A DNA stretch of 64,000 nucleotides, from NCBI RefSeq assembly GCF_002262885.1, contig NZ_NKYF01000007.1, positions 186,001 to 250,000 of the forward strand, in the 5' to 3' direction. The notes under the pieces are model-generated. The model was not told where the DNA came from. It did no database searches and was given only the letters and a program-made list of their open reading frames with translations. This document shows, piece by piece, positions 25,168 to 33,702 of the stretch (its first letter is position 1; every line of letters starts with the position of its first letter). Source of the stretch: Pseudonocardia sp. MH-G8 (GTDB taxonomy: Bacteria; Actinomycetota; Actinomycetes; Mycobacteriales; Pseudonocardiaceae). The position numbers and the translations under genes are program-made.

Positions 25168-25686
25168 TCAGCCTCCCGTCGGGGGCGGCACCGGGCTCAG
25201 GTAGAAGCGCGTCCAATCGATCCGTCCCTCGCGGGTGGTCATGATGACGGGTCCGCGCATCAGCGCGGGAGCGCCGTCCGGTCCGCTGCCCACCATCTCC
25301 CACTCCGACCAGAGTTCCGGGCCGGCGGCGGCGCGGCGCAACACGTCGGCTCGCAGGTCGGGGAGGCGGGCGAAGATCGCGGTCCAGTTCGCGAGGACGC
25401 GGTCGGAACCGGTGAACCCCTCGGTGGGGCGGTGCGGCGTTTCGGATCGGTAGTCCGCTGTGAAGCAGTCGGCGACCCGCTGCGGGTCGTGCGAGTTGAT
25501 CGCGTCCCGGAGGCGCTCGATCGGGTCGGGCCGGGGCATCGTCATCGTCTCCTTGTCGTTCTGCACCGAGGTCCGCCCCTCCGAGGTCTGTTGATCCACG
25601 TCGGGTGCCCGACAGGAAGTCACGACGCCGGGGACGGCGAGGACTGCCACGAGCCCGGAGAGCAGGTCGCGGCGGCTGGAGCCCAT
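25168..25686 (-). CDS. SnoaL/NTF2-like protein with Tat-lipoprotein signal
   Basis: A 172-residue protein. The C-terminal 110 residues form an NTF2/SnoaL-like domain (IERLRDAINSHDPQRVADCF, NWTAIFARLPDLRADVLRR), a cone-shaped pocket for small hydrophobic ligands or enzyme activity. The N-terminus MGSSRRDLLSGLVAVLAVPG followed by VVTSC looks like a twin-arginine lipoprotein signal. A GTG at 25695 with AGGAG 10 bases upstream could be the true start. However, AAGGAG also precedes internal ATGs near 25546, which would give a cytoplasmic form without the signal. Lies between tetR and the acyl-CoA dehydrogenase-like gene. Confidence 0.75.
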   Translation of the reverse strand: MGSSRRDLLSGLVAVLAVPGVVTSCRAPDVDQQTSEGRTSVQNDKETMTMPRPDPIERLRDAINSHDPQRVADCFTADYRSETPHRPTEGFTGSDRVLANWTAIFARLPDLRADVLRRAAAGPELWSEWEMVGSGPDGAPALMRGPVIMTTREGRIDWTRFYLSPVPPPTGG

Positions 25687-25738
25687 CGGACACACCGTGA
25701 TCGGTCTCCTGTGGAGTGGGGGCGCACGTTCGGTCACC

Positions 25739-25757
25739 ACTATAAAACGAGCGCTCG
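25739..25757 (-). promoter_or_regulatory. Promoter and TetR-like operator for SnoaL-like gene
   Basis: On the minus strand a good -10 TATAGT (25744-25739) lies just downstream of the perfect palindrome CGAGCGCTCG (25757-25748), embedded in an A/T-richer stretch that stands out from the surroundings. Spacer palindromes of this form are common TetR-family operators, and a tetR gene follows this transcription unit. Confidence 0.45.
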
Positions 25758-25773
25758 CTCTACATGGGGTCGA

Positions 25774-26970
25774 TCATGTCACATCTCGCTCGTCCTTCGT
25801 CGTGGTGTCATCGCGGTCCTCGGTAAGGACGCGGCCGTGGTCGTCGGCGGCCACCCAGGCGCTGATCGCGGCGTGGCGGGTGCCGACGCTGAGGTCGCGC
25901 CAGAACCGGCCCAGCGGGTTCCCGGCGGCGAACGCGCTGGAACCGTGCAGGTCGAGGAGCTTGTCCACCGCGAGGCGGCAGTCCTGCATCGCGGCGATGA
26001 GATGCATCCGCGCGTGGGCGAGTTCGGTGGGCGAGAGGGTGTGGCCGCGCTCGGCGGCGTCCAGCAGGTCGGCGACGCCCACGGTGCGTTGCTCGGCGGT
26101 GTGGACGAGATGGGAGGCCTCGGCGAAGAAGTGCCGTGCCGACGGTGACTCGGCCCGGCGCCGGTAGGCGGTGCCGAACACCGGACGCTCGGTCGTCATC
26201 AGCGGCCCGGTCACGTCGAGCGCCCCCTTCGCCGCGCCGAGCAAGGGGGAGACGGTGTGCAGCGCAACCTGCATCCGGCGCGCATCAGAAGGGGGGACCG
26301 GTGCGCCGTCGGGTCCCTGGGGCGGGGCCATCAGGAAGGTGTCCGGCACGAACACGTCGTCGGCCACGAGGGTGTGGCTGCCGGTGCCCTGCAACCCGGC
26401 CACCCCGTCCCAGCTGCGCTCGACCGTCAACTCGTCGGTGGGCAGCAGTACGTAGCGGGGGAGGCCGGTCGGCATGTCGCCGTCGAGTTCGGGTGCTCCC
26501 AGCATCGCCCATGGAGCGTCCAGGCAACCCGAGGCGTAGGGCCAACGTCCGGTGACCCGGGTCCCGCCGGGCACCGTCCGGGCGTGTCCGGACGGTCTGG
26601 CGGTGCCGCAGATCGACACGTGCGGGTCGGCGTAGAAGGCCTTCTGCGCGTCGGCGGTCATCCAGTCGGTGAACATCGACTTGGCGGTCGCCGACACGGC
26701 CGCGAGCCACGACGTCGACGGACACCCGGCGCCCAGTTCGGCGAAGACCCGCACCATCGTGCGGTTGTCGGCGTCGAGACCGCCGAAACGGGCCGGAGTG
26801 GTCACGGCGAAGGCACCGACCTCGCGCGCCGCGGCGAGGCTCTCCGGCGTCGGTCTGCCCCGCTCCTGCGTGGCCGCCGCGTTCGCGGCGAGGAGCGCAC
26901 GAGCACCCCGCGCACGCTCCCACGGGTCAGCGGTATCCGCGGTGTGGGCGACGTCCAGGTCAGTTGACAC
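25774..26970 (-). CDS. Acyl-CoA dehydrogenase-like flavoprotein (HpaB/XiaF-type monooxygenase)
   Basis: A 398-residue flavoprotein with the acyl-CoA dehydrogenase fold: N-terminal helical domain, beta domain (GGTRVTGRWPYASGCLDAPW, LQGTGSHTLVADDVFVPD) and a C-terminal four-helix bundle. The SGC motif and the C-terminal Acyl-CoA_dh_2 layout match the group-D flavin monooxygenases (HsaA/XiaF type) that hydroxylate aromatics with reduced flavin from a partner, rather than true beta-oxidation enzymes. No flavin reductase is adjacent. GTG start with GAGGGAG upstream. Divergent from an AraC-type regulator, which probably activates it. Confidence 0.82.
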   Translation of the reverse strand: MSTDLDVAHTADTADPWERARGARALLAANAAATQERGRPTPESLAAAREVGAFAVTTPARFGGLDADNRTMVRVFAELGAGCPSTSWLAAVSATAKSMFTDWMTADAQKAFYADPHVSICGTARPSGHARTVPGGTRVTGRWPYASGCLDAPWAMLGAPELDGDMPTGLPRYVLLPTDELTVERSWDGVAGLQGTGSHTLVADDVFVPDTFLMAPPQGPDGAPVPPSDARRMQVALHTVSPLLGAAKGALDVTGPLMTTERPVFGTAYRRRAESPSARHFFAEASHLVHTAEQRTVGVADLLDAAERGHTLSPTELAHARMHLIAAMQDCRLAVDKLLDLHGSSAFAAGNPLGRFWRDLSVGTRHAAISAWVAADDHGRVLTEDRDDTTTKDERDVT

Positions 26971-27093
26971 GATTCTCCCTCGGGCTGAGCGGGACCATGA
27001 TCACGACCTCGACCCAAGCAGCGATCACGGGCGCAGGACCATGCGCGGGCTGCGCCGGTTCATACGAGCCCGTGCACCGGAGCCCGCGCGGCT

Positions 27094-28032
27094 GTGTGGA
27101 AGCCTGACTTCGTGGACCTGGTGAGCGAGGTCATTCGTACGGTCAGGGTCGGCAGCGCCAACGGCCGGCTGATCAGGCAGTCGAGCTCCGAGGGGCTACG
27201 GCTCCCCGCCATCTCGGGCGCCGGGTTCCACGTCGTCGTGCGCGGCACCTGTTGGCTGATCAAGGAGGGCGAGGAGCCGGTCGCGCTGGAGCCGGGTGAC
27301 GTCGTGCTCAGCTCGTCCGGTGGTGAGCACGGCCTCAGCCACGTCCCACGGGCGCTCGACGACTTGCCGCCCGTGGTGATGGGTCCGCTGCCGCCGACAC
27401 CGGAGCCCGTCGCCTTCGAGTTCCTGACCTGCTGCTACGTGCTGGAGCGTGGCTGCGTACCGCAATACCTGCGCGCGCTGCCCGACCTCATCGTGGTGTC
27501 GATGGACTACGAGCGCCATCCGGAGATGCGGACTCTGGTCGACCTCCTCGGTGCGAATGTGTCCGACACGGTGATGGGCACCGGCGTGACCTTGCCGGCG
27601 CTGCTGGACCTGATCCTGGTCCACGTGCTGCGTCGGTGGCACGAGCAGGGCGGCGAGCAGGGGTGGCCGTCGATCGACGATCCGACGATCGCCGCCGCTC
27701 TGCGGAAGATCCACGAAGACCCGCGGCGGCGGTGGACGGTCGGCGGGTTGAGCGAGGCCGTGGGCATGTCCCGCACCGCGTTCACTCGGCGCTTCACCGC
27801 GGTGGTCGGTCAGTCGCCGATGAGTTACGTGATCAGCTGGCGGTTGGGCCTGGCCGCCCGGCTCCTGCGGGCGACCGGGGCCCCGCTGGCCACGATCGCA
27901 CGCGAGGTCGGCTACTCGACCGAGTTCGCCTTCTCGGATGCGTTCCGCCGCGAGTACGGGCTGCCGCCGGGCCGCTTCCGCCGCGAATCGGCAGCCGAAG
28001 GCGGCACGACGGAACGCCGACCAGCTTCCTGA
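27094..28032 (+). CDS. AraC-family regulator with cupin-type sensor domain
   Basis: A 312-residue regulator: AraC-type cupin sensor (about residues 15-190; FHVVVRGTCWLIKEGEEPVA, EPGDVVLSSSGGEHGLS) and C-terminal double helix-turn-helix (about 200-300; WTVGGLSEAVGMSRTAFTRR, IAREVGYSTEFAFSDAFRRE). This arrangement is the AraC_binding_2/cupin_6 group, which often controls the adjacent oxidoreductase. The start is either the GTG at 27094 or the one at 27112. The divergent acyl-CoA dehydrogenase-like monooxygenase is the likely target. Confidence 0.9.
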   Translation: MWKPDFVDLVSEVIRTVRVGSANGRLIRQSSSEGLRLPAISGAGFHVVVRGTCWLIKEGEEPVALEPGDVVLSSSGGEHGLSHVPRALDDLPPVVMGPLPPTPEPVAFEFLTCCYVLERGCVPQYLRALPDLIVVSMDYERHPEMRTLVDLLGANVSDTVMGTGVTLPALLDLILVHVLRRWHEQGGEQGWPSIDDPTIAAALRKIHEDPRRRWTVGGLSEAVGMSRTAFTRRFTAVVGQSPMSYVISWRLGLAARLLRATGAPLATIAREVGYSTEFAFSDAFRREYGLPPGRFRRESAAEGGTTERRPAS

Positions 28033-28106
28033 TCGATGGAGGGGCTCTCCGATATGACCGGGGGAGCGAGGGCGCAGTGAGCCCCGCAGGGACGGAGCGA
28101 TCGCCC

Positions 28107-29279
28107 GTGACCTCCCGACGCCGGCTGCTGGGCTGGGCCGGGCTGGGCCTGCTGGCGGGATGTGGCACGGGCACGGTTCCGGTTCCCCGGCCGGGGCCGC
28201 GGGGCAGTGCTCCACCGGCGGACGGTGCACTCGGGATGAACGTCAACGGGGATCCGGGCTCACTCACCCTGGCCGAGATGGACGCCGTTTCGGCGAGCTG
28301 GCTCCGGGCGTTCCTCCCCATGACCGGCGCGGACGGGGCTCTCGCCGACCAGTCGTCGCTGCGGATGATCCTCGCGGCCGCCGATCAGGGCCGCCGCACG
28401 GTGCTCTCCCTGCAGTACCCCTACGCCCGCAGGCCGGTGCCGGTTCCCGGCAGCGATGCATTCGAACGCGAGGTGCAGCGGCTGGACGGGCTCCTGGCCC
28501 GGGTGCTGGGAGAGATCGACATCCTCGTCGTCGGCAACGAGCCGTTCCTCGAGACCCGCGAGGAGGACAGGGACAGCGGTCGCATGAACACCTTCTACGA
28601 AGCGCTTGCCCGGCACGTCATCGCCGACCGCGACGCGCGGCTCGGCCCCGCCGGCCGCACTCGTCTCTACCTGGGTGCGCTGAACCATCTCGACCGACCT
28701 GGCGGTCGATCCGCCGCCGCGGACCGGTGGATGACCTTCACGCGTGACACGCCCGGCCTCGACGGGATAGACGTCCATCCGCACCTCGGGTCACCGCAGG
28801 ACGGTCGGCACTTCCTGGACTACGTCCTGCCCCGGCTGCGCACCGACCAGAAGTTCATGGTCACGGAGTTCTCGCTGGTCCACCTCTGGAAGCGGCACCT
28901 CGGCGACCGGGTGGCCCCGCAGTTCGCCGACCGGTACGGGGTCCCCCGGGGCGCGAGGGTGTGGGAGGTCGTCCGGAGCGCCGTCGACCGGCCGTTCCCG
29001 CAACAGCAGTGGGACGACTTCCTCCGGTCGAACCCGTGGTTCGCCCGGAACGGGGACTACCTCCGGCGGCAGGTCGAAGCGTTCCGCGGTACCGGCAGGC
29101 TCGCCGTGGCGACATACGCGGCGGTGCAGGGCGCGGCGGCCGCGCGGGAATTCGGACCGGACTCGATGCCGTGGTTGCTGAACAGCCTGTTCTGCCCCTT
29201 GACCGTGCAACCCGACGCCGACGGCTTGCTCGGGCGCAACACCACCTGGACCGACGCCTTCCGCGCACTCCAACTGTGA
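28107..29279 (+). CDS. Secreted lipoprotein with glycoside-hydrolase-like TIM barrel
   Basis: A 390-residue exported protein. The N-terminus VTSRRRLLGWAGLGLLAGC is a twin-arginine lipoprotein signal ending in a lipobox. The mature part has barrel-like features: LRAFLPMTG, VLSLQYPYARRP, IDILVVGNEPFLE (a likely acid/base NEP on strand 4) and KFMVTEFSLVHLW (a possible nucleophile glutamate). This NEP plus TEF spacing is typical of clan GH-A glycosidases, but I cannot name a family. Start is GTG 28107 or GTG 28077. It follows the AraC gene by 74 bases and is probably independent. Confidence 0.68.
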   Translation: MTSRRRLLGWAGLGLLAGCGTGTVPVPRPGPRGSAPPADGALGMNVNGDPGSLTLAEMDAVSASWLRAFLPMTGADGALADQSSLRMILAAADQGRRTVLSLQYPYARRPVPVPGSDAFEREVQRLDGLLARVLGEIDILVVGNEPFLETREEDRDSGRMNTFYEALARHVIADRDARLGPAGRTRLYLGALNHLDRPGGRSAAADRWMTFTRDTPGLDGIDVHPHLGSPQDGRHFLDYVLPRLRTDQKFMVTEFSLVHLWKRHLGDRVAPQFADRYGVPRGARVWEVVRSAVDRPFPQQQWDDFLRSNPWFARNGDYLRRQVEAFRGTGRLAVATYAAVQGAAAAREFGPDSMPWLLNSLFCPLTVQPDADGLLGRNTTWTDAFRALQL

Positions 29280-29387
29280 ACGGGGCCCGCGGGCGGGCAA
29301 ATGGGCGATGATCGACGGAATGTTCGCAGCCACTGGTGGACACCAGGTCCCGATCCTGAGCGTAGGCGGCGGAGTTCGACACGAGGC

Positions 29388-30407
29388 TCACCCGGCGAGG
29401 AAGGCCAGGAGCTCGGCGGTAACGAAATCCGGGTTCTCCTCCGGTAACCAGTGGCCCGCGCCGGGCACCTCGACAGCGCGCACGATGTTCGCCATCCGCG
29501 GTTCGGTCTGGGCCCGTACAGACGCGAGCGTGCCCTCGGCGGTCATGAGCATCGTCGGCACGGTGATCGGTGCGGCAGCGGAGTTGTCGCGCTCGTCCTC
29601 GTCGAGCGTGCGGTAGAGCTCGAACCCGCCGGTCAGGACCTGTGGGCGGCTGTAGGTACGCGCGAATTCGTCGATCTGCGCCTCGGTGAACGGCGAATCG
29701 GTCCTGGTCCCGCCGAAACTCGCCCCGCCGTGGGCGACCTGCGGGAAGAAGAGTTCGAGGTACTCGCGCACGTCGTCGGCGACGACGGCCTCCGGGACCC
29801 GTTCCTGCTCGTGGAAGGCGAGGTGCCAGCTGAACGTGCGGAACTCGGTGGCCGACAGCGCGGGCCCCGGCAGCGGGTAGTCGAGGTGGGCGTACCGGGC
29901 GACCTCGTCGGGGAACTGCGCGGCGTACTGGAATCCGACACCTGCGCCGAGGTCGTGCGCGACGAGGTTGATGCCACGTAGGCCGAGCTCGTCTCCGATC
30001 AGGCCGTGCACGTAGCGGGCGAGGGTCGCCTTGTCGTAGCTGGGCGGCGCCCCCTCGCTGTCGCCGAGGCCCGGCAGGTCCACCGCGTACACCGTGTACC
30101 GCTGGGCGAGCGCCGGCATGATGCCGCGCCACTCGTACCAGGACTGCGGCCACCCGTGCAGCAGGACGAGAGGTGGACCGCTGCCGCCCGTGACGTAGTG
30201 CATGCCCACGCCGTCGACGTCGGCGAACTCGTGGCGGAACTGCCGGTTGAACTCGGTGTCGTGGCGGGTGGCGGAGTCGAAGCCGGCGGGAACGGTCTCG
30301 GTGACCGGTGCGCGCGGCGGCTCGGCGCCGGGGGCGCATCCGACGGTCACGGCGGCGACCGCGACGGCCGCTGCGACCCGGCATGCCCATCTGAGAGGTA
30401 GCTGCAT
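29388..30407 (-). CDS. Alpha/beta hydrolase (epoxide-hydrolase type) lipoprotein
   Basis: A 339-residue alpha/beta hydrolase with a lipoprotein signal ending in VTVGC, so it acts outside the membrane. It shows the oxyanion motif HGWPQSWYEW, DLPGLGDS, the nucleophile elbow AHDLGAGVG with aspartate (as in epoxide hydrolases and dehalogenases) and the catalytic histidine in GAGHWLPEENP. The ATG at 30407 overlaps, in opposite orientation, a possible ATG of the divergent XRE gene, so the two promoters are intertwined. Likely substrates are epoxides or similar electrophiles. Control by the divergent XRE-cupin protein is plausible. Confidence 0.88.
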   Translation of the reverse strand: MQLPLRWACRVAAAVAVAAVTVGCAPGAEPPRAPVTETVPAGFDSATRHDTEFNRQFRHEFADVDGVGMHYVTGGSGPPLVLLHGWPQSWYEWRGIMPALAQRYTVYAVDLPGLGDSEGAPPSYDKATLARYVHGLIGDELGLRGINLVAHDLGAGVGFQYAAQFPDEVARYAHLDYPLPGPALSATEFRTFSWHLAFHEQERVPEAVVADDVREYLELFFPQVAHGGASFGGTRTDSPFTEAQIDEFARTYSRPQVLTGGFELYRTLDEDERDNSAAAPITVPTMLMTAEGTLASVRAQTEPRMANIVRAVEVPGAGHWLPEENPDFVTAELLAFLAG

Positions 30408-30465
30408 GGGAACGACCCTCGGCCCGCAGTGTGCCGACTTGCAAGAAGCGTTGCGGATCTGCACG

Positions 30466-31056
30466 ATGGATCGCGTGGACAAGACTCCGAGGGACGTGCT
30501 CGCCGGTGTCGGACCGCGCCTTCGGGCGCTGCGCCGCGCACGCGGCGCCACCTTGGCCGACCTGGCCGACGAGACCGGGCTCACGTCGAGCACGCTGTCG
30601 CGGCTGGAGACCGGGAGGCTCCGTCCGACCCTGGAGCAGCTGCTCCCGCTCGCCCGAGCGCACAAGGTGCCGCTGGACGACCTGGTCGAGGCGCCGCAGA
30701 CCGGCGACCCGCGCGTCCACCTGAAGCCGGTGCGACGTTACGGGCTGGTCTTCGTGCCGTTGACCAAGCGGGCCGGCGGGATCCAGGGCTACAAGGTGAT
30801 CCACCCGCCCGCGCGCACCGAGCGCATGGCCGATCCGAAGTCCCACGAGGGCTACGAGTGGTTCTACGTCCTCAACGGCCGGGTCCGGCTCGTGCTCGGC
30901 GATCAGGACCTGGTGCTCGGCCCAGGGGAGGCGGCGGAGTTCGACACCAGGACACCGCACTGGATCACCAATGCCGACACCGATCAACCTGCCGAGCTGC
31001 TCATGCTCTTCGGCGCCCAGGGTGAACGGGCGCACCTCTCCGTGGCCGCGGGCTGA
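30466..31056 (+). CDS. XRE-family regulator with cupin domain
   Basis: A 196-residue regulator with a Cro/CI helix-turn-helix (about residues 10-65, LRALRRARGATLADLADETG, LSRLETGRLRPTLEQLL) and a C-terminal cupin (about 110-190, HEGYEWFYVLNGRVRLVLGD). The ATG at 30466 gives the family-typical start; an in-frame ATG at 30406 would cover the divergent start. The palindrome CTTGCAAG at 30438-30445 lies between the two possible starts and could be its operator. It is divergent from the secreted epoxide-hydrolase-like gene, its most likely target. Confidence 0.9.
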   Translation: MDRVDKTPRDVLAGVGPRLRALRRARGATLADLADETGLTSSTLSRLETGRLRPTLEQLLPLARAHKVPLDDLVEAPQTGDPRVHLKPVRRYGLVFVPLTKRAGGIQGYKVIHPPARTERMADPKSHEGYEWFYVLNGRVRLVLGDQDLVLGPGEAAEFDTRTPHWITNADTDQPAELLMLFGAQGERAHLSVAAG

Positions 31057-31065
31057 GCGGCTCGA

Positions 31066-31791
31066 TCACCAGGCGACGACACCCTCGTCGTCGAAGAAGC
31101 CGCCGCGCGGTCCGTCGTCGGACAGGGTGGCGAGCCGGAGTGCGATCGCGGCGCCCTGCTCGGGTGTCCGTTGCGCGTTGTGGCCGGTGAAGTCGGTGGC
31201 GACGTAGCCGGGGCAGGCGGCGTTCACGATGACGTTCGTGTCCGCGAGCCGGCGGGCGTACTGGGCGGTGAGGCTGTTGAGCATCGACTTCGACGGCGCG
31301 TACGCGGCCAGGGGCGGGCCGGTCTGCAGGGTCAGCGAGCCCATGTTGCTCGACATGTTGACGATGCGCGGCGAGTCCGCGCGGCGCAGCAGCGGGAGCA
31401 TCGCGTTCGTCACCCGCACGACCCCGAACACGTTCGTCTCGATGACGGTCCGGACGACGTCGAGGTCGAGCGTCGTCGGGTCCTGCGCGCCACCGTCTGT
31501 CCGGCCGCCGATGCCCGCGTTGTTGACGAGCACGTCGAGCCGTCCCGCCGTCTGCTCGATGATCTTCGCTGCGGTGGCGACGCTGTCGTCGGAGGTGACG
31601 TCGAGGGCGACCCCGAACGCGTCGACGCCCGCGGCGCGCAGTCGCTCGACGGCCTCGTCGCGCCTGGCATCGTCGCGGGCGCCCACGGCGACCGTGAAGC
31701 CGAGCGCTCCGAGCCCCTGCGCGATGGCGAAGCCGATTCCCTTGTTCGCGCCGGTGACCAGCGCGGTCTTCGTGTCCTTCACGTCATCCAT
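31066..31791 (-). CDS. Short-chain dehydrogenase/reductase
   Basis: A 241-residue classical SDR. It has the nucleotide motif TGANKGIGFAIA at residues 13-24, DVLVNNAG, the serine in IVNMSSNMGS and the YAPSK active site, with NVIVNAACPGYVATDF afterwards. The ANKGIG variant and overall layout resemble the carbonyl-reductase-like group that prefers NADPH. Length is normal. The ATG at 31791 is followed in the opposite direction by a LysR gene across 83 bases with a textbook LysR box, so the SDR is the likely regulated gene. It converges on the XRE-cupin gene with a 9-base gap. Confidence 0.92.
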   Translation of the reverse strand: MDDVKDTKTALVTGANKGIGFAIAQGLGALGFTVAVGARDDARRDEAVERLRAAGVDAFGVALDVTSDDSVATAAKIIEQTAGRLDVLVNNAGIGGRTDGGAQDPTTLDLDVVRTVIETNVFGVVRVTNAMLPLLRRADSPRIVNMSSNMGSLTLQTGPPLAAYAPSKSMLNSLTAQYARRLADTNVIVNAACPGYVATDFTGHNAQRTPEQGAAIALRLATLSDDGPRGGFFDDEGVVAW

Positions 31792-31837
31792 GCTCGGCGG
31801 GCCACCGCTCGCTGTCCAAGATCGATCCGGTGCGCTG

Positions 31838-31856
31838 TGATACCCGCCGAGTATCA
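31838..31856. promoter_or_regulatory. LysR box TGATAC-N7-GTATCA between SDR and lysR
   Basis: TGATAC-CCGCCGA-GTATCA is a perfect 19-base inverted repeat containing ATAC-N7-GTAT, the classical LysR-family recognition pattern. It lies 18 bases upstream of the lysR start and 46 upstream of the SDR start, suiting autoregulation and control of the divergent SDR. Confidence 0.75.
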
Positions 31857-31862
31857 GGAGCG

Positions 31863-31868
31863 TAGGCT
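31863..31868 (+). promoter_or_regulatory. Leaderless -10 element of lysR
   Basis: TAGGCT is separated from the GTG at 31875 by 6 bases and no ribosome-binding site is present, so the lysR mRNA probably begins at its start codon. The LysR box overlaps where the -35 would be, consistent with autorepression. Confidence 0.5.
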
Positions 31869-31874
31869 CGGCCC

Positions 31875-32750
31875 GTGCACGATCTCGAGACCCGCGAGCT
31901 GCGGTACTTCGTCGCCGTCGCCGAGGAGCTGCACTTCGGGCGCGCCGCCCTCCGGCTCGGGATGGCACAGCCGCCGCTCTCGCGTGCGATCCGGCAGCTG
32001 GAGCGGCGGATCGGCGTCCGGCTCCTGGACCGGGACCGTCGTGGAGTGGTGCTCACCGACGCCGGTCGGGTGCTGCTCCGCGAGGCCGGAACGGCCCTCG
32101 ACGCGGTGGCGGCCGCTGCGCGCCGGACGCGGCGTGCCGGGGATCCGGAGCGGCCGCTGGTGCTCGTGACGAAGGCCGGGGCGTCCCACGAGCTGCTGCA
32201 ACGGCTCCTCGACGCGGTGGCGGGCGAACCCGGCGCGGCGCCGGTCGAAGTCCTCCTGTGCGAGGTCGGCGAGCAGGCGCGACTGCTGCGCGACGGGCGC
32301 GCCGACGTGGGCCTCATGCACCGGCCGTACGACGACCTCGCCGGATTCGACACCGAGGACCTCCACACCGAGGGGCAGGTCGCGATCCTCCCCGCGGGAC
32401 ACCCCCTCGCCTCCGCTGACCGGCTCACGCTCGCGGACGTTCGGGAAGTGCCGGACCTGCCGATCGCCCGTTGGCCCCAGCTCGACGGGTCCTACCCGGA
32501 CGGGCCCGGCCCGGAGGTGCACACCCAGTCGCAGCTCGCGCAGCTCGTGGCGCTCGGCCGGACGCTGCTGGTCATCCCCGCCTCGAGCCGCGCCTGGCAG
32601 TGGCCCGAACACGTTGCGGTGCCGGTCGTCGACGCGCCGGACGTCACCACGGTGATGGCCTGGCCGTCGAACAGCCACTCGCCGGCGGTCGCCTCGCTCG
32701 TCCGGTCGGCGACGGGGTTGCGCGCCGCCGTACCGACGACGGTGAGCTGA
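31875..32750 (+). CDS. LysR-family transcriptional regulator
   Basis: A 291-residue LysR regulator with the N-terminal winged helix (residues 1-62, LRYFVAVAEELHFGRAALRL, AQPPLSRAIRQLERRIG) and effector domain (about 95-285, with PLVLVTKAGASHELLQ and VAILPAGHPLASAD). The GTG start is supported by the -10 element directly upstream. It is divergent from the SDR at 31066-31791 with an ATAC-N7-GTAT box between, so that SDR is the probable target. Confidence 0.93.
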   Translation: MHDLETRELRYFVAVAEELHFGRAALRLGMAQPPLSRAIRQLERRIGVRLLDRDRRGVVLTDAGRVLLREAGTALDAVAAAARRTRRAGDPERPLVLVTKAGASHELLQRLLDAVAGEPGAAPVEVLLCEVGEQARLLRDGRADVGLMHRPYDDLAGFDTEDLHTEGQVAILPAGHPLASADRLTLADVREVPDLPIARWPQLDGSYPDGPGPEVHTQSQLAQLVALGRTLLVIPASSRAWQWPEHVAVPVVDAPDVTTVMAWPSNSHSPAVASLVRSATGLRAAVPTTVS

Positions 32751-32828
32751 GGGCGCGCCGGCGAGTGGGCGGATGGGTTGGGTCAGTAGTGTGCGTCTCA
32801 CTCGTTCAGGTGTGAGGAGTGACCGCCG

Positions 32829-33644
32829 GTGACCGAACCTGTTTCGCAACACGGACTGCAGACCGACATCGACACGACCGTCCCGCACACCGCGCGGGTG
32901 TGGAACTACTGGCTGGGCGGCAAGGACAACTATGCCGTCGATCGGGCGGTCGGCGACGAGGTGATGACGGCGATGCCGGACGTCCCGGAAGCCGCACGTC
33001 AGGACCGGGCGTTCATGAACCGCGCCATCGGCTACCTGGCCGCCCAGGCCGACGGTGTGCGGCAGTTCCTGGACATCGGCACGGGACTGCCCACGGCGAA
33101 CAACACCCACGAGGTCGCGCAGGCCGTGGCGCCGGAGTCGGCGATCGTCTACGTCGACAACGATCCGCTGATCATGACGCACGCCCGGGCGCTACTGACC
33201 AGCTCACCGGAGGGGCGTACCGCCTACGTCCACGCCGACCTGCGTGCACCCGACACCATCCTCGCGGCTGCCCGGAAGACCCTGGACCTCGACCGGCCGA
33301 TCGTGATCAGCATGCTCGGTGTGCTGAACCACATCCTCGGTGACGAGGCCTACGACATCGTGGGTCAGCTCACCGCGGCCGTGCCGACCGGCAGCTACCT
33401 CGTGATCTCCCACCCGACCGCTGAGGTGCGCGGAGACGAGGTCGAGGAGGCGATGCGCCGCTGGAACGAGCAGGGCGCCACGCCGATCCGGACCCGCACG
33501 CCCGCGGAGATCGCCCGGTTCTTCCACGGGTTCGAGCTGCTGGAGCCGGGTCTGGTGTCGCTGTCGCTGTGGCGGCCCAACCTGACCGAGGTCGGTCAGC
33601 CCCAACCCGTACACGGCTTCGGCGCGGTCGGGCGCAAACTCTGA
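32829..33644 (+). CDS. SAM-dependent methyltransferase, SAV2177/DUF574 family
   Basis: A 271-residue protein of the actinobacterial SAV2177 group. It has the family block VWNYWLGGKDNYAVDRA near residue 22, FLDIGTGLPTANNTHEVA as the S-adenosylmethionine motif, YVDNDPLIMTHARALL, and a C-terminal LSLWRP. Many copies occur per genome in streptomycetes and relatives, usually as single genes; substrates are not known. GTG start with GAGGAG nine bases upstream. Its context, between a LysR gene and a GntR gene, gives no pathway clue. An 8-bp-stem hairpin lies 58 bases after its stop. Confidence 0.92.
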   Translation: MTEPVSQHGLQTDIDTTVPHTARVWNYWLGGKDNYAVDRAVGDEVMTAMPDVPEAARQDRAFMNRAIGYLAAQADGVRQFLDIGTGLPTANNTHEVAQAVAPESAIVYVDNDPLIMTHARALLTSSPEGRTAYVHADLRAPDTILAAARKTLDLDRPIVISMLGVLNHILGDEAYDIVGQLTAAVPTGSYLVISHPTAEVRGDEVEEAMRRWNEQGATPIRTRTPAEIARFFHGFELLEPGLVSLSLWRPNLTEVGQPQPVHGFGAVGRKL

Positions 33645-33702
33645 GGTCTGGACGCCGCTCCGCGGGTTCTTCAGGATCGCTCGCAGATCAGCCGCAGTTG
33701 TA

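Noticed and set aside
29333..29346. CTGGTG-GA-CACCAG as a terminator between the convergent lipoprotein and hydrolase genes
   Set aside because: Two-base loop, six-base arms and no T run; not convincing as a hairpin.
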